A model generated the notes under the pieces. It worked only from the letters and a program-made list of their open reading frames with translations. It made no database searches and was not told the DNA's origin. From the NCBI RefSeq assembly GCF_900129585.1, contig NZ_FQWF01000012.1, positions 62,001 to 126,000 on the forward strand: DNA of 64,000 nt, written 5' to 3'. This document shows positions 34,004-44,038 of the stretch, piece after piece (positions within the stretch are counted from its first letter, which is position 1; the number at the start of each line of letters is the position of its first letter). Position numbers and translations under genes: made by a program. The stretch comes from Flavobacterium micromati. GTDB taxonomy: Bacteria > Bacteroidota > Bacteroidia > Flavobacteriales > Flavobacteriaceae.

Positions 34004-35011
34004 CTACCACTTTATAATTGCGCTGGCCCAAGTAAATCCGCTTCCAAAAGCAGCTAAAACAATTGTATCACCAGATTTAATCTTTCCTTGTTCCCAAGCT
34101 TCGGTCAATGCAATAGGAATAGACGCTGCCGTAGTATTTCCATATTTTTGAATATTATTAAAGACTTGATCGTCGCTTAACTCGAATTTATTTTGAATGA
34201 ACTGAGAAATTCTCAAATTGGCTTGATGCGGAATTAACATATCTATGTCGGAAACCTCCAGATTATTTGCTTGTAAACCTTCATTAATTACTTCGCTAAA
34301 ACGAACTACCGCATTTTTAAATACAAATTGTCCATTCATGTGTGGATAATAACTTTCATCATCTGGATCATTATCAGCAAGAATATCTGAAACCCAACGA
34401 CCACCCATTCCTGGTGCTTTCAAAACCAGTTCTTCAGCATGCTGCCCTTCAGAATGTAAATGTGTAGACAAAATTCCTTTAGTCAAATCTTCTTCTCTAC
34501 TTAAAACTGCAGCTCCTGCTCCATCACCAAAAATTACCGAAACTCCGCGACCACGAGAAGTCATATCTAATCCTGATGAATGTACCTCGGATCCAATAAC
34601 TAGAATGTTTTTATACATTCCGGTTTTAATATATTGATCGGCAACTGATAAAGCGTAAATAAAACCAGAACACTGATTTCTTACGTCTAATGCGCCAATG
34701 GTTTTTAAACCTAAATCTCTCTGTACTAAAACTCCTGGTCCAGGAAAATAATAGTCAGGGCTTAAAGTTGCAAAAACAATAAAATCAATATCGTGTTTAT
34801 CTAATCCAGAACGCTCAATTGCAATCTCAGCAGCTTTGACGCCCATTGAAGTTGTAGTATCTTCTCCTGGAATAATATGTCTTCGCTCTTGAATTCCCGT
34901 TCTTTCCTGAATCCACTCGTCATTAGTTTCGATGATTTTTGATAAATCATCATTAGTCACTACGTTGTCAGGAACATAAAATCCTAAACCTGTTATTTTT
35001 GAATGATACAT
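34004..35011 (-). CDS. fabH: 3-oxoacyl-ACP synthase III (KAS III)
   Basis: 335 aa from the ATG at 35009-35011; a TTG further upstream is in frame but not credible. The catalytic triad is visible: Cys114 in DVRNQCSGFIYAL, His in LIPHQANLRI and Asn in YGNTTAASIPIAL. The motif EWIQERTGIQERR is typical of FabH. It condenses an acyl-CoA with malonyl-ACP to start fatty-acid synthesis; branched primers are usual in Flavobacterium. It is not next to plsX or rpmF, so it may be a second KAS III used for specialised chains rather than the housekeeping copy. Confidence 0.88.
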   Translation of the reverse strand: MYHSKITGLGFYVPDNVVTNDDLSKIIETNDEWIQERTGIQERRHIIPGEDTTTSMGVKAAEIAIERSGLDKHDIDFIVFATLSPDYYFPGPGVLVQRDLGLKTIGALDVRNQCSGFIYALSVADQYIKTGMYKNILVIGSEVHSSGLDMTSRGRGVSVIFGDGAGAAVLSREEDLTKGILSTHLHSEGQHAEELVLKAPGMGGRWVSDILADNDPDDESYYPHMNGQFVFKNAVVRFSEVINEGLQANNLEVSDIDMLIPHQANLRISQFIQNKFELSDDQVFNNIQKYGNTTAASIPIALTEAWEQGKIKSGDTIVLAAFGSGFTWASAIIKW

Positions 35012-35337
35012 ATTATTATTTTTATTATAAACCTGTTGTAAATTTAAAACGATTGTCAAAATTTCAACTTACAAAGAACCGCTTTTTTAATAATTAAAAC
35101 TAGAATACTTAGAGTTAAAAAATAAATTAATTTTAAGGCGAACTATTCCATTTATGCAAAGTGATATTGTTTGAACATTGTTTTTTAATTTTTGCGCTTT
35201 TATTTTATTCGAAAAATGAACAGCAATTGATATTGCAAAAAAGTTAAAAAAAGTGTTACGCTTTCAAATGTAATAATATTGCATTATTTTCGAATCATAA
35301 TACATTCTACTATCGCTAATTTAAAATCATTCAATTT
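35012..35337. other. Divergent intergenic region fabH / S9 peptidase
   Basis: 326 bp, AT-rich, no gene seen; holds both promoters. Confidence 0.55.
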
Positions 35338-37749
35338 ATGAAGTCAAAAATTCCATTTTTCTTATTTTTAGGACTGAGCTTAACTACCTTTGCTCAGGAA
35401 AACTTGAGTTACCAAAAACCATCTAAATCCATTCTGGAATTAGCTGATTTTGAAAGAGCACCAGCCGTATCGATGGATACTAAAAAAGAATATTTGTTAT
35501 TATCTTACAGAAATACATACAAAACCTTAGATGATTTAAACCAAGATGAATTGCGTTTAGGAGGTTTACGAATCAATCCTGTAACTAATATCTCGAGTAC
35601 AGTCACGTACATCAATAATCTTAAATTAAGGAAAGTAAATGACAAAAACGAAATGCAAGTTGCTGGTTTACCTGAAAATCCTCGTATAAGTAATATCGCT
35701 TGGTCACCAAATGATAAAAAAATCTCTTTTTCTCATACTACAGCTTCTGGAGTTGAACTTTGGGTTATCGACGTCGCTCTGGCAAAAGCCACAAAATTAA
35801 CCGAAGCAATTGTCAATGCTAACATCGGGAGTCCGTTTAGCTGGTTGAATGACAATGAGACTATTCTAGTAAAAATGCTTCCAAAAAATAGAGCGGCCTT
35901 ATTAGATTCTAAAAAAGATTTGCCTGCAGGTCCAATAATTTCTAATGCCGACGGAGCAAAATCACAAAACAGAACTTATCCAGATATGTTGAAAAACAAG
36001 AACGATGAAATCAATTTTGAGAACATCATGACATCTGAATTGTACAAAGTAAAACTAAATGGAACGGCAACTCTATTTATGAAAGCAGCAATGTATGCCG
36101 GAGAAAGTTTTTCGCCAGACGGTAATTATTTGATGGTAACCACAATTCAAAAACCATTTTCATACATTGTTCCACTTAGTCGATTTCCATCTAAATCAGC
36201 TATTTACGACAGTGCTGGAAAAGAAGTGAAAGTTGTTAATGAAGTTCCGTTGACCGAAATTATTCCAAAAGGGTTTATGGCAGTTCGCAAAGGAAAAAGA
36301 AACATGAGTTGGAGAGCAGATAAACCTGCGACTTTAGTTTTTACGGAAGCATTAGATGGCGGAGATCCTGCAAACGATGTAGCTTTTAGAGACGAAGTTT
36401 TCTTGTGGAATGCTCCTTTTACTACTGCTCCTACCTCATTAGTTAAAACTCCTCAACGTTATGACCGAATGATTTGGGGCAATAATAACATTGCTATCGT
36501 TTCTGATGAATGGTATGATAGTCGAAATACAAAAACGTATTTAATCAATCCGTCTGATCCAAGTCAAGCTCCAAAAGTAATATTTGATAGAAATTCACAA
36601 GACGTATATTCTGATCCAGGAAATTTCGAAACAAGAAAAAATCAGTACAATCGATATGTTTTGGCAATAGAAAATGAAAATACTTTTCTTATTGGTGATG
36701 GATTTACTAAAAATGGTCAGTTCCCGTTTATTACTGAATTTAACTTAAAAACTTTAAAATCAAACCGACTTTACACCTCAACTTTCACTGATAAAAAAGA
36801 AGACATAATCGAAATTGAGGATTTCAAGAAAGGAACTGTTTTAGTGCAAATTCAATCTAAAAATGAGTATCCAAATTATTACCTAAGAAATATCAAACAA
36901 AAAGACAAGTTAACACCAATTACTGATTTTAAAAATCCGTTTGAAAGCATCAAAAACGTCAGTAAAGAAGTGATTAAATACAAGCGTAAAGATGGCGTTG
37001 AATTATCTGGTACTTTGTATATGCCAGTTGGTTATGACAAAGCAAAAAAAGAGAAAATGCCTTTGTTAATTTGGGCTTACCCAGCAGAATACAAGGACAA
37101 AAATTCAGCAGGACAAGTAACCCAAAATCCAAATGAGTTTACATTTCCTAGTTATGGTTCATTCGTTTATTGGGTAACTAAAGGCTATGTCGTTCTTGAT
37201 GACGCTGCTTTCCCCATTATTGGCGAAGGAACAACGGAACCAAATGATAATTTTATCACGCAGTTAGTTGATAATGCCGAAGCAGCGATCAATGCTGTAG
37301 ATGCTTTGGGTTACATTGACAGAAAAAAAGTAGCAGTTGGCGGTCATTCTTATGGTGCTTTTATGACTGCTAATTTATTAACCCACTCTAATCTTTTTGC
37401 GTGCGGAATTGCTAGAAGTGGTGCTTATAATAGAACATTAACTCCTTTTGGTTTTCAAAGTGAGCAGCGTAACTATTGGGAAAGTCCAGACGTCTATAAT
37501 GCGATGTCTCCGTTTATGAATGCTGGCAAAATGAAAACACCAATGCTTTTAGTTCACGGCGAAGCTGATAACAATCCTGGGACTTTTACATTGCAAACAG
37601 AGCGTTATTTCCAAGCTTTGAAAGGATTAGGTGCTCCCGCTAGAATGGTAATTTTACCAAAAGAATCTCATGGATATGTTGGGAAGGAAAACATACTTCA
37701 TTTGCTTTGGGAACAAGATCAGTTTTTAGAGAAGTATTTGAAGAACTAA
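35338..37749 (+). CDS. S9 family (prolyl-oligopeptidase fold) secreted serine peptidase
   Basis: 803 aa with signal peptide MKSKIPFFLFLGLSLTTFAQ, an N-terminal beta-propeller (about 60-540) and a C-terminal alpha/beta-hydrolase domain. Catalytic Ser is in GGHSYGAFMTANLL, Asp in LLVHGEADNNPGTF and His in PKESHGYVG. Overall it resembles the glutamyl endopeptidase/aminoacyl-peptidase type of S9 enzymes of Bacteroidota. It cleaves peptides in the periplasm. Monocistronic; a repeat region follows. Confidence 0.93.
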   Translation: MKSKIPFFLFLGLSLTTFAQENLSYQKPSKSILELADFERAPAVSMDTKKEYLLLSYRNTYKTLDDLNQDELRLGGLRINPVTNISSTVTYINNLKLRKVNDKNEMQVAGLPENPRISNIAWSPNDKKISFSHTTASGVELWVIDVALAKATKLTEAIVNANIGSPFSWLNDNETILVKMLPKNRAALLDSKKDLPAGPIISNADGAKSQNRTYPDMLKNKNDEINFENIMTSELYKVKLNGTATLFMKAAMYAGESFSPDGNYLMVTTIQKPFSYIVPLSRFPSKSAIYDSAGKEVKVVNEVPLTEIIPKGFMAVRKGKRNMSWRADKPATLVFTEALDGGDPANDVAFRDEVFLWNAPFTTAPTSLVKTPQRYDRMIWGNNNIAIVSDEWYDSRNTKTYLINPSDPSQAPKVIFDRNSQDVYSDPGNFETRKNQYNRYVLAIENENTFLIGDGFTKNGQFPFITEFNLKTLKSNRLYTSTFTDKKEDIIEIEDFKKGTVLVQIQSKNEYPNYYLRNIKQKDKLTPITDFKNPFESIKNVSKEVIKYKRKDGVELSGTLYMPVGYDKAKKEKMPLLIWAYPAEYKDKNSAGQVTQNPNEFTFPSYGSFVYWVTKGYVVLDDAAFPIIGEGTTEPNDNFITQLVDNAEAAINAVDALGYIDRKKVAVGGHSYGAFMTANLLTHSNLFACGIARSGAYNRTLTPFGFQSEQRNYWESPDVYNAMSPFMNAGKMKTPMLLVHGEADNNPGTFTLQTERYFQALKGLGAPARMVILPKESHGYVGKENILHLLWEQDQFLEKYLKN

Positions 37750-37776
37750 TTAAAAAAAATTTAAAATAAGCGATTT

Positions 37777-38070
37777 ACTGCTAAGGAATAAAAAAAGGAT
37801 TTATTGCCACAAAGTCATGAAGGCACAAAGTTTTAACAAAAGTGGATTTACTACCTAGCTAAATGAAATTGGTGCCCTAGAGTCTTCGTGGCAAATGCTT
37901 TACAAAATCAAGTTAAGTAAGCTATATACTGCTAAGGAATAAAAAAAGGATTTATTGCCACAAAGTCACGAAGCCACAAAATTTTTGCAAAAGTGAATTT
38001 ACTACTAAGCTAAATGAAATTGGTGTCTTAGAGTCTTCATGGCAAATGCTTTAAAAGATCAAGTAAAGTG
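37777..38070. repeat. 151-bp direct tandem repeat, two copies
   Basis: The unit starting ACTGCTAAGGAATAAAAAAA (37777) recurs at 37928 with about 90 percent identity, including TTATTGCCACAAAGTCA, CTAAATGAAATTGGTG and TTAGAGTCTTC. A related third segment with a GCCAC-type hairpin (CTGTGGCGA / TCGCCACAG) lies near 38112-38144. Non-coding; the GCCACAAAGTCAC type of text recurs in flavobacterial intergenic repeats. Confidence 0.85.
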
Positions 38071-38318
38071 CAGTAACTTCTGTGTTACTATCACAAATTC
38101 AAAATCTGTGAATCTGTGGCGAAAAAAATTTTTATCGCCACAGAAAAATCCTATGGAGTTGAAAGGCTTACTAAAATAAATTGAAACTCTGAAATTACTG
38201 ATTTTCAGGGCTTTTAATATGATAGAAATTGGATTATAAGTTTTTTTAGTGCTGATCAGTTTATTTGTTACAAAAAGGTTTTAAAAACATTTATGGTCTA
38301 AAAATCTATAAAATTATA

Positions 38319-38347
38319 CCTACAAGGTCAAAAAAAGACCTTGCAGG
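38319..38347. repeat. Inverted repeat, CCTACAAGGTC / GACCTTGCAGG
   Basis: An 11-bp arm with one mismatch around seven A. It is in the 710-bp gene-free stretch 37750-38459 and could terminate the ABC ATPase transcript on the minus strand or be a dispersed flavobacterial element. The rest of the stretch holds the tandem repeat and no gene. Confidence 0.6.
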
Positions 38348-38459
38348 AAAACGGCAAATAAAGTATGTTCTAACAATCAATATTTTAAATTAAGCTATTA
38401 GCGGATCCAGCTTCTAAAATAATAATAAAGCCTACTTAAATATTATAAAAAACCTTTTT

Positions 38460-39410
38460 TCATGACATCATCAAAGTAACTTCTTGATTCACTTCTAACT
38501 CAGAATCATGTTCGAAGAAAATAGCTCTTCTTTCAAAAGCTGCTTTGATTAAATAATGACTTCCTTTAAAATAACATTGTTTTACAACTACGTGCATCAT
38601 CCCGTTATCCACTACTATTAATTGATGCGGGTACAATAATAGTAATTGATCTTCTTCGTCTTCAAGAGGAATTAACTGCGATAATTTTAATTCATTCACT
38701 TCACCAAAAAGTGATGCAATATATTTGTTTGCTGGATTTTCATACAACGTCTTTGAATTGGCTTTTGCCATTAATTTTCCGTCTTGAATCACTATCGTTT
38801 CATCAGAAAAAGCCAATGCGTCTGTGCTGTCGTGCGTTGCAATAATGCAAGTCACTCGTTTATCTTTCAAGTAGCGAAATAAATTACGACGTAAAGAATT
38901 CTTTCTAAAAGAATCAATTTGGCTAAAAGGTTCGTCAAGCAATAAAATTTCTGGTTCTAATGCTAAAACTCTCGCTAGCGCCACTCTTTGCTGCTGACCG
39001 CCACTTAGGAATCTTGCCTTTACTTTTGCGAAAGCAGTCATTTCAACCATGTCTAATAGTTCGTGCACACGAGCACTTTTTTCTTCAGGATACATATTAG
39101 ACAAAAACTTACCCACATTTTCCTCCACAGTAATGTATGGCATCAAATCAAAATCTTGCGCTAAATATTTTATGTAATCTTCTCCTGCAACTAAATTAAA
39201 TTTTGGTCCTAATATAGGATTTCCATTATATGTGATTTCACCGCTGTCTAAATTGTACAATCCGTATATGAGTTTTAGCAAAGTGCTTTTACCGCAACCG
39301 CTTTCGCCAATAAGTGCCGTGTTTTGACCTTTTGTAATTGTAAAACTGATATTTTCAATAACCGGTTTGTCAATGTAAGTAAACGTTATGTCTTTTATCT
39401 CAAGCATCAT
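38460..39410 (-). CDS. ABC transporter ATP-binding protein, orphan
   Basis: About 316 aa; start at one of two adjacent ATGs (39410 or 39407). ABC ATPase features: Walker A GESGCGKST, Q-loop YLAQDFDLMPY, signature LSGGQQQRVALARVLALEPE, Walker B ILLLDEPFS and switch His in IATHDSTDAL. The C-terminal about 90 residues look like a regulatory/TOBE-like domain as in PotA/FbpC importers. No permease or binding protein is encoded nearby, so the partner and substrate are unknown. Confidence 0.88.
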   Translation of the reverse strand: MMLEIKDITFTYIDKPVIENISFTITKGQNTALIGESGCGKSTLLKLIYGLYNLDSGEITYNGNPILGPKFNLVAGEDYIKYLAQDFDLMPYITVEENVGKFLSNMYPEEKSARVHELLDMVEMTAFAKVKARFLSGGQQQRVALARVLALEPEILLLDEPFSQIDSFRKNSLRRNLFRYLKDKRVTCIIATHDSTDALAFSDETIVIQDGKLMAKANSKTLYENPANKYIASLFGEVNELKLSQLIPLEDEEDQLLLLYPHQLIVVDNGMMHVVVKQCYFKGSHYLIKAAFERRAIFFEHDSELEVNQEVTLMMS

Positions 39411-39917
39411 CAATATTTAAAAGTGCAAATTTACAATGTTTAATTTATTTACACCACGATTTATGTGGGTTTGTGAGTCATTTTCCACCAAGGCTCCGAG
39501 TCGCAAATCGTGCTCTTTAGGGTTATAAAAATGTACTTTAATAAGCATCCGAATTATGAATATAGAATAGTTTTTTTGCAGCAAAAATTAATAAGTTACC
39601 ATAAAGCTTAACTTTCCTTAATTTGCTTACTATTTTATTTTTGTCAAATCGAGCGCAGTCGAGATTACGCATCAATTATAGATTAGGTTTCGCCCTTCGA
39701 CTAGGCAACACATAAAGCGCTAAATATAAAAACTTTTTTTATGTAAAATTAAAACACAAATTGTATTAAACAGACCTTCCTAAAAATATAAATGGAATTG
39801 ATTGATCGTACCAAAATTAAAGAAATTGTAACTTATTTAAATTATTCTTTGCAACAAACTAGAGGCTACTTTCTTACCTTAGATCACTTTAAAAAACTGT
39901 CATAAAAATTTGGGTAC
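39411..39917. other. Intergenic region with a dispersed repeat and one doubtful short frame
   Basis: 507 bp. Positions 39642-39669 are identical over 28 bp to 53085-53112 (core TCGAGCGCAGTCGAG). A related inverted piece (CGCCCTTCGACTAGGC) is at 39690-39705. A 37-codon frame at 39792-39905 begins MELIDRTKIKEIVTY and has no known relative; it may be a remnant or chance. Confidence 0.5.
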
Positions 39918-39955
39918 AAAAAAAGGTTGCTTCGTGACGAAACAACCTCTTTTTT
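39918..39955 (-). terminator. Terminator of the OmpA-family gene
   Basis: Stem AAAAAAGGTTG / CAACCTCTTTTTT with an inner stem TTCG/CGAA, 15 bp downstream of the OmpA-family stop on the minus strand. Confidence 0.85.
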
Positions 39956-39969
39956 AAAAATATTTTTTT

Positions 39970-40665
39970 TTAATTTTTGCTTTCCGCTTCGGAGTCTTTG
40001 ATCATTTTATCATTTGCAGTAATAGCAAATTCGACACGACGATTTTGACTTCTTCCTTGCAGTGTTTCATTTGATGCAATTGGATCAGCAATTCCTAAAC
40101 CAGTCACTTGAAATCTACTTGAAGAAACACCTTTTCCAGTTAAATAATTTCTCACTGCTGACGCTCTTTCTCCTGAAAGTTTCAAATTATATTCTGCCGC
40201 ACCAGTATTATCAGTGTAACCATAGATTGTAATATTAGTATCAGGATATTCTCCAAAAACAGGAACTAATTTATTTAAATTAGCTTTTGCAGCAGCAGTC
40301 AAAGAGGATTTGTTTGTATCAAAACGCACTGCGTTTTCATTTAAAACAAGTTTGATTCCCTCACCTACACGTACAACTTCAGCACCAGGAAGCACCGCAT
40401 CAATTTCTCTTGCTTGCTTGTCCATTTTGTTACCAATCACGCCACCGGCAACTCCACCTACGACTCCACCTAACACAGCTCCCATTGCGCCTTTACCACC
40501 TTTACCTAGGTTGTTTCCAAGAACTCCACCAAGTACAGCACCGGCAACAGCACCTATTCCTGCTCCTCTTTGTTTTTGATTTGTATTTTTTATCGCTTCA
40601 CAACTAGTAAATATTGAACCTATGACCATTATTGTTGCAATCGCAACTACTGAAATCTTTTTCAT
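39970..40665 (-). CDS. OmpA-family lipoprotein with glycine-zipper segment
   Basis: 231 aa. Lipoprotein signal ending FTSC (Cys22), then a Gly-rich glycine-zipper (about 34-82, repeated GAVLGGVLGNN and GGVVGGVAGGV units), then an OmpA C-terminal peptidoglycan-binding domain (about 105-222; VRFDTNKSSLTAAAKANL, YGYTDNTGAAEYNLKLSGERASAV, GRSQNRRVEF). This is the YiaD/Pal-like architecture, anchoring the outer membrane to peptidoglycan. It follows the lipocalin-like gene by 15 bp and is probably co-transcribed. Confidence 0.93.
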   Translation of the reverse strand: MKKISVVAIATIMVIGSIFTSCEAIKNTNQKQRGAGIGAVAGAVLGGVLGNNLGKGGKGAMGAVLGGVVGGVAGGVIGNKMDKQAREIDAVLPGAEVVRVGEGIKLVLNENAVRFDTNKSSLTAAAKANLNKLVPVFGEYPDTNITIYGYTDNTGAAEYNLKLSGERASAVRNYLTGKGVSSSRFQVTGLGIADPIASNETLQGRSQNRRVEFAITANDKMIKDSEAESKN

Positions 40666-40680
40666 AACTGAATTTATTTA

Positions 40681-41157
40681 TTAATTAACTTTTTGAAACT
40701 GGTAAACTACATCAGTCATTTTTCCGCCAACATCGATTTTATCAATCAATTGGAATGAAGTTTCTGTTTGATTAGCAAGGCCTAAAACGTATCCATCTCT
40801 TACTTTCTTCGCTTTTTCGCCAGCGGATAAAACTTTAAGAACAAACTGCCCGTTGTCATTTACAAACCAAGTGATTGGCGAACTGAACGCAGCGCAATCC
40901 GCTTTTGTCAACGCCATCACGCCTTTGTTATTATTAGAAACGAATTTCCACGTACTTCCTACAAAACATTCTGAATCGGCTAACTGAAAAGTATTTACCT
41001 TGATGTATTGCGATCCTGGATAAGTAACGGAACTAATTTCCCAATTTCCTTTGATCGCGATCTGTGCTTTTCTGTCGGTACTAGTGCTTGTAGCAGATTG
41101 TGATTTACAAGCAAACATCAATACGGCTACTACACATATTAGAATAACTTTTTTCAT
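40681..41157 (-). CDS. Lipocalin-like lipoprotein
   Basis: 158 aa from the ATG at 41155-41157, where a lipoprotein signal begins (MKKVILICVVAVLMFAC, lipid Cys17). The mature part is beta-rich with lipocalin-like starts GNWEISSVTYPG and SECFVGSTWKFVSNNNKG. It is an outer-membrane or periplasmic lipoprotein of unknown ligand, first gene of a two-gene unit with the OmpA-family lipoprotein. Confidence 0.85.
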   Translation of the reverse strand: MKKVILICVVAVLMFACKSQSATSTSTDRKAQIAIKGNWEISSVTYPGSQYIKVNTFQLADSECFVGSTWKFVSNNNKGVMALTKADCAAFSSPITWFVNDNGQFVLKVLSAGEKAKKVRDGYVLGLANQTETSFQLIDKIDVGGKMTDVVYQFQKVN

Positions 41158-41338
41158 TTTTCTTAATTTTAATGAATTAATACTCACACAAAGGTAAGTG
41201 GGGGGTTACAGATTTTTGTTGCAAAATTACATTATATTTTATTAAAATTATCACTTCCGACATTTTGTCACCTAATATATAAGTGGTACTGTGTTTGAAA
41301 GAATACTAGCCATTAAAACAAACTTAAAAATTCAAAAT

Positions 41339-43243
41339 ATGACAACAGGCAAAATTAATGTTTCGGTTGAAAACATCTTTCCCTTAATCAAGAAGTTCCT
41401 ATACAGTGATCACGAGATTTTCTTGAGAGAGTTAATTTCCAATGGTACTGATGCGACGTTAAAACTAAAGCATCTTACTAGCATTGGCGAAGCCAAAGTA
41501 GAATATGGCAACCCAATGATTGAAGTGAAAATCGATAAAGAAGGTAAAAAACTCCACATAATCGATCAAGGTTTAGGAATGACTGCAGATGAAGTAGAGA
41601 AATATATCAACCAAGTTGCTTTTTCTGGTGCGGAAGAATTCTTAGACAAATACAAAGATTCAGCTAAGGATTCTGGAATTATTGGACATTTTGGACTTGG
41701 TTTCTACTCGGCTTTTATGGTTGCTGAAAAAGTGGAGATCATCACTAAATCTTACAAAGACGAACCAGCTGCACACTGGACTTGTGATGGAAGCCCAGAA
41801 TTTACATTAGAACCAGCAGACAAAACCACTCGTGGAACCGAAATTATTTTGCACATAGCCGAAGATTCTTTGGAATTTCTTGAAGATTCTAAAATCAAAG
41901 GTTTATTGAATAAGTACAATAAGTTTATGCCTATTCCAATTAAATTTGGAACAAAGACAGAAAAAATTGAACAAAAAAAGGGCGAAGAAGTTGCCGAAGA
42001 GGATAAAGACAAAACTTTTACAGAAGTAGAAGTTGATAACATCATCAACAACCCAAACCCAGCTTGGACAAAGCAACCTACCGAATTATCTCCAGAAGAT
42101 TATAAGAATTTCTACCATGAATTGTATCCTATGCAGTTTGAGGAGCCATTGTTCCATATTCACTTAAATGTTGATTATCCGTTCAACTTAACCGGTATTT
42201 TATATTTCCCTAAATTGGGTTCCGACTTACAAATTCAGAAAGATAAAATCCAGTTGTATCAAAATCAGGTTTACGTAACGGATAATGTAGAGGGAATTGT
42301 TCCTGAATTTTTAATGATGCTTAAAGGTGTTGTTGATTCTCCAGATATTCCATTAAATGTATCTCGTTCTGGATTGCAAGCTGATGCTGCGGTTAAGAAA
42401 ATTTCGAACTATATCACTCGTAAAGTAGCGGATAAATTGAAATCATTATTCACAGAAAATCGTGCTGATTTTGAACAAAAATGGAATGACATCAAAATCG
42501 TTCTAGAGTACGGAATGCTATCTGAAGATAAATTCTATGAAAAAGCAGGTGCTTTTGTTTTATACCCAACAGTAGATGACAAATTCTACACACTGGAGGA
42601 AATCAAAGAAAACCTTGCTGCAAATCAAACTGATAAAGACGGAAAATTAGTCGTTTTATACGCTGGAAATAAGGAAGCGCAACACTCTTACATTGAAACT
42701 GCAAAAGAGAAAGGATATGAAGTTTTATTGCTAGACTCTCCTATTATCTCTCACCTGATTCAAAAAATTGAAGGCGATAACAGCAACATGACTTTTATAC
42801 GTGTCGATTCAGATCATATTGATAATTTAATTAAGAAAGACGAAACTACGATTTCTAAATTATCCGAAGAAGAGCAAACCAACTTGAAAACCGTTCTAGA
42901 AGCCATTGTTCCTAAACAAACATACAGTGTCCAACTAGAAGCGCTAGACAGCAATGCATCTCCATTCATTATTACCCAACCAGAATTCATGCGTAGAATG
43001 AAAGAAATGAGTCAGTCTGGCGGTGGCGGCGGAATGTTTGGAATGGGTAATATGCCAGAAATGTACAATTTGGTCGTGAATACTAATTCTGAATTAGCGA
43101 CTAACATTTTAAACAATAAAGACGCAGCAGCTCAAGAAAGCTTGATCAAACAAGCGCTTGACTTAGCTAAATTATCGCAAAACCTTTTAAAAGGAGAAGC
43201 ACTAACGGCTTTTGTAAAAAGAAGTTTTGAGCTGATAAAATAG
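41339..43243 (+). CDS. htpG: Chaperone protein HtpG (Hsp90)
   Basis: 634 aa from the ATG at 41339; an upstream GTG adds 16 unconserved residues. GHKL ATPase motifs: LISNGTDAT (Asn of the ATP site), DQGLGMT, GHFGLGFYSAF and RGTEI. Middle domain GILYFPK and LNVSRSGLQ follow, then a C-terminal dimerisation domain. ATP-dependent chaperone in the cytoplasm. The last about 80 bp plus terminator are imperfectly repeated at 44404-44580. Confidence 0.97.
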   Translation: MTTGKINVSVENIFPLIKKFLYSDHEIFLRELISNGTDATLKLKHLTSIGEAKVEYGNPMIEVKIDKEGKKLHIIDQGLGMTADEVEKYINQVAFSGAEEFLDKYKDSAKDSGIIGHFGLGFYSAFMVAEKVEIITKSYKDEPAAHWTCDGSPEFTLEPADKTTRGTEIILHIAEDSLEFLEDSKIKGLLNKYNKFMPIPIKFGTKTEKIEQKKGEEVAEEDKDKTFTEVEVDNIINNPNPAWTKQPTELSPEDYKNFYHELYPMQFEEPLFHIHLNVDYPFNLTGILYFPKLGSDLQIQKDKIQLYQNQVYVTDNVEGIVPEFLMMLKGVVDSPDIPLNVSRSGLQADAAVKKISNYITRKVADKLKSLFTENRADFEQKWNDIKIVLEYGMLSEDKFYEKAGAFVLYPTVDDKFYTLEEIKENLAANQTDKDGKLVVLYAGNKEAQHSYIETAKEKGYEVLLLDSPIISHLIQKIEGDNSNMTFIRVDSDHIDNLIKKDETTISKLSEEEQTNLKTVLEAIVPKQTYSVQLEALDSNASPFIITQPEFMRRMKEMSQSGGGGGMFGMGNMPEMYNLVVNTNSELATNILNNKDAAAQESLIKQALDLAKLSQNLLKGEALTAFVKRSFELIK

Positions 43244-43337
43244 TCCTCCCCTAACCCCTTTATGGTTCGGGAACTAAGACCTGCAAGTGAAAACTTGCGG
43301 GTCTTTTTTTTGGAGCAGAATGATTGGTTTTCATGAG
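43162..43337. repeat. htpG 3' end plus terminator, original copy of a direct duplication
   Basis: From within the final htpG codons (CTTAGCTAAATTAT) through the stop, a CCCTAACCCC tract and the terminator to TGGAGCAGAATGATTGGTTTT. It aligns with 44404-44580 at roughly 75 percent. The pair brackets the toxin-antitoxin genes. Confidence 0.75.
43276..43311 (+). terminator. Terminator of htpG
   Basis: A 13-bp stem AAGACCTGCAAGT / ACTTGCGGGTCTT with a T8 tail. Confidence 0.92.
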
Positions 43338-43660
43338 GCGCTATGTCCCGCTATTCGCTGCAATCTTTGCTCTTGGCTATCGCCCAAGCAAAGGATTTCC
43401 GCTACTATCGGGGCTATTTTAGAGCGATTTGTTTTATAAGTGCATCAGAAAGGATGTTACGAATTAAGTTAAAATTTGTTAAAACTTAAAAGAAAAGAAA
43501 ACCGAATAAGAAGTCGCTCAAACTTTTTCCCCGCACCCTATTTCACATAAAATTTAAAGTACATAATTTTTATCTTTAGAGAATGGATGTTATAAATAAA
43601 TCTGTATCCGAAAGTTTAAAATTAACTTGTATCTTTGAATGGAAACAAATGGAATTGCAA

Positions 43661-44038
43661 ATGAATAAGTTTGATGTAATATTCTTAACAGAAGCAAGAG
43701 AATTTCTTCTAGAAATCGAAGATAAAAGTCGTAACAAAATAATTTTCAATATTGACAAATCGAGAATTAAAATTGACAATGAGTTATTTAAAAAGCTGAG
43801 TGGATAAATTTGGGAATTTAGAACATTGTATAATAAAACACATTACCGAATTTTTGCATTTTGGGATAAAACAGAGAAATTTAAATCTAACATTAAAGAA
43901 TTGCCAAAGCAAACTTTAGTTTTAGCAACTCACGGAATAATTAAAAAAACTGGCAAAGTTCCTGACAAAGAGATTGAAAAAGCAAATAACATAAGATTAA
44001 GGTATTTTGAACTTAAAAATAAGAGAAATGAAAAATAA
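43661..44038 (+). pseudogene. RelE/HigB-type (PF05973) toxin gene interrupted by an in-frame TAA
   Basis: The frame from ATG 43661 reads MNKFDVIFLTEAREFLLEI, then LFKKLSG, then TAA at 43805-43807, and continues in the same frame as IWEFRTLYNKTHYRIFAFWDK and VLATHGIIKKTGKVPDKEIEKA. This is the complete HigB-like pattern (LWEFR, YRIF, HGF-KKT, EIE-A). One codon change restores a 125-aa toxin. Such toxins cleave mRNA on ribosomes. A TATCTTTG box (43630-43637) fits a Bacteroidetes -7 element just upstream. It overlaps the antitoxin gene by 11 bp. Confidence 0.8.

Noticed and set aside
37777..38070. CRISPR array
   Set aside because: Two long 151-bp units without spacers; no short repeats and no cas genes.
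43805..43807. TAA in the RelE/HigB-type toxin as programmed readthrough
   Set aside because: No context suggests recoding, and neighbouring genes are also eroded.
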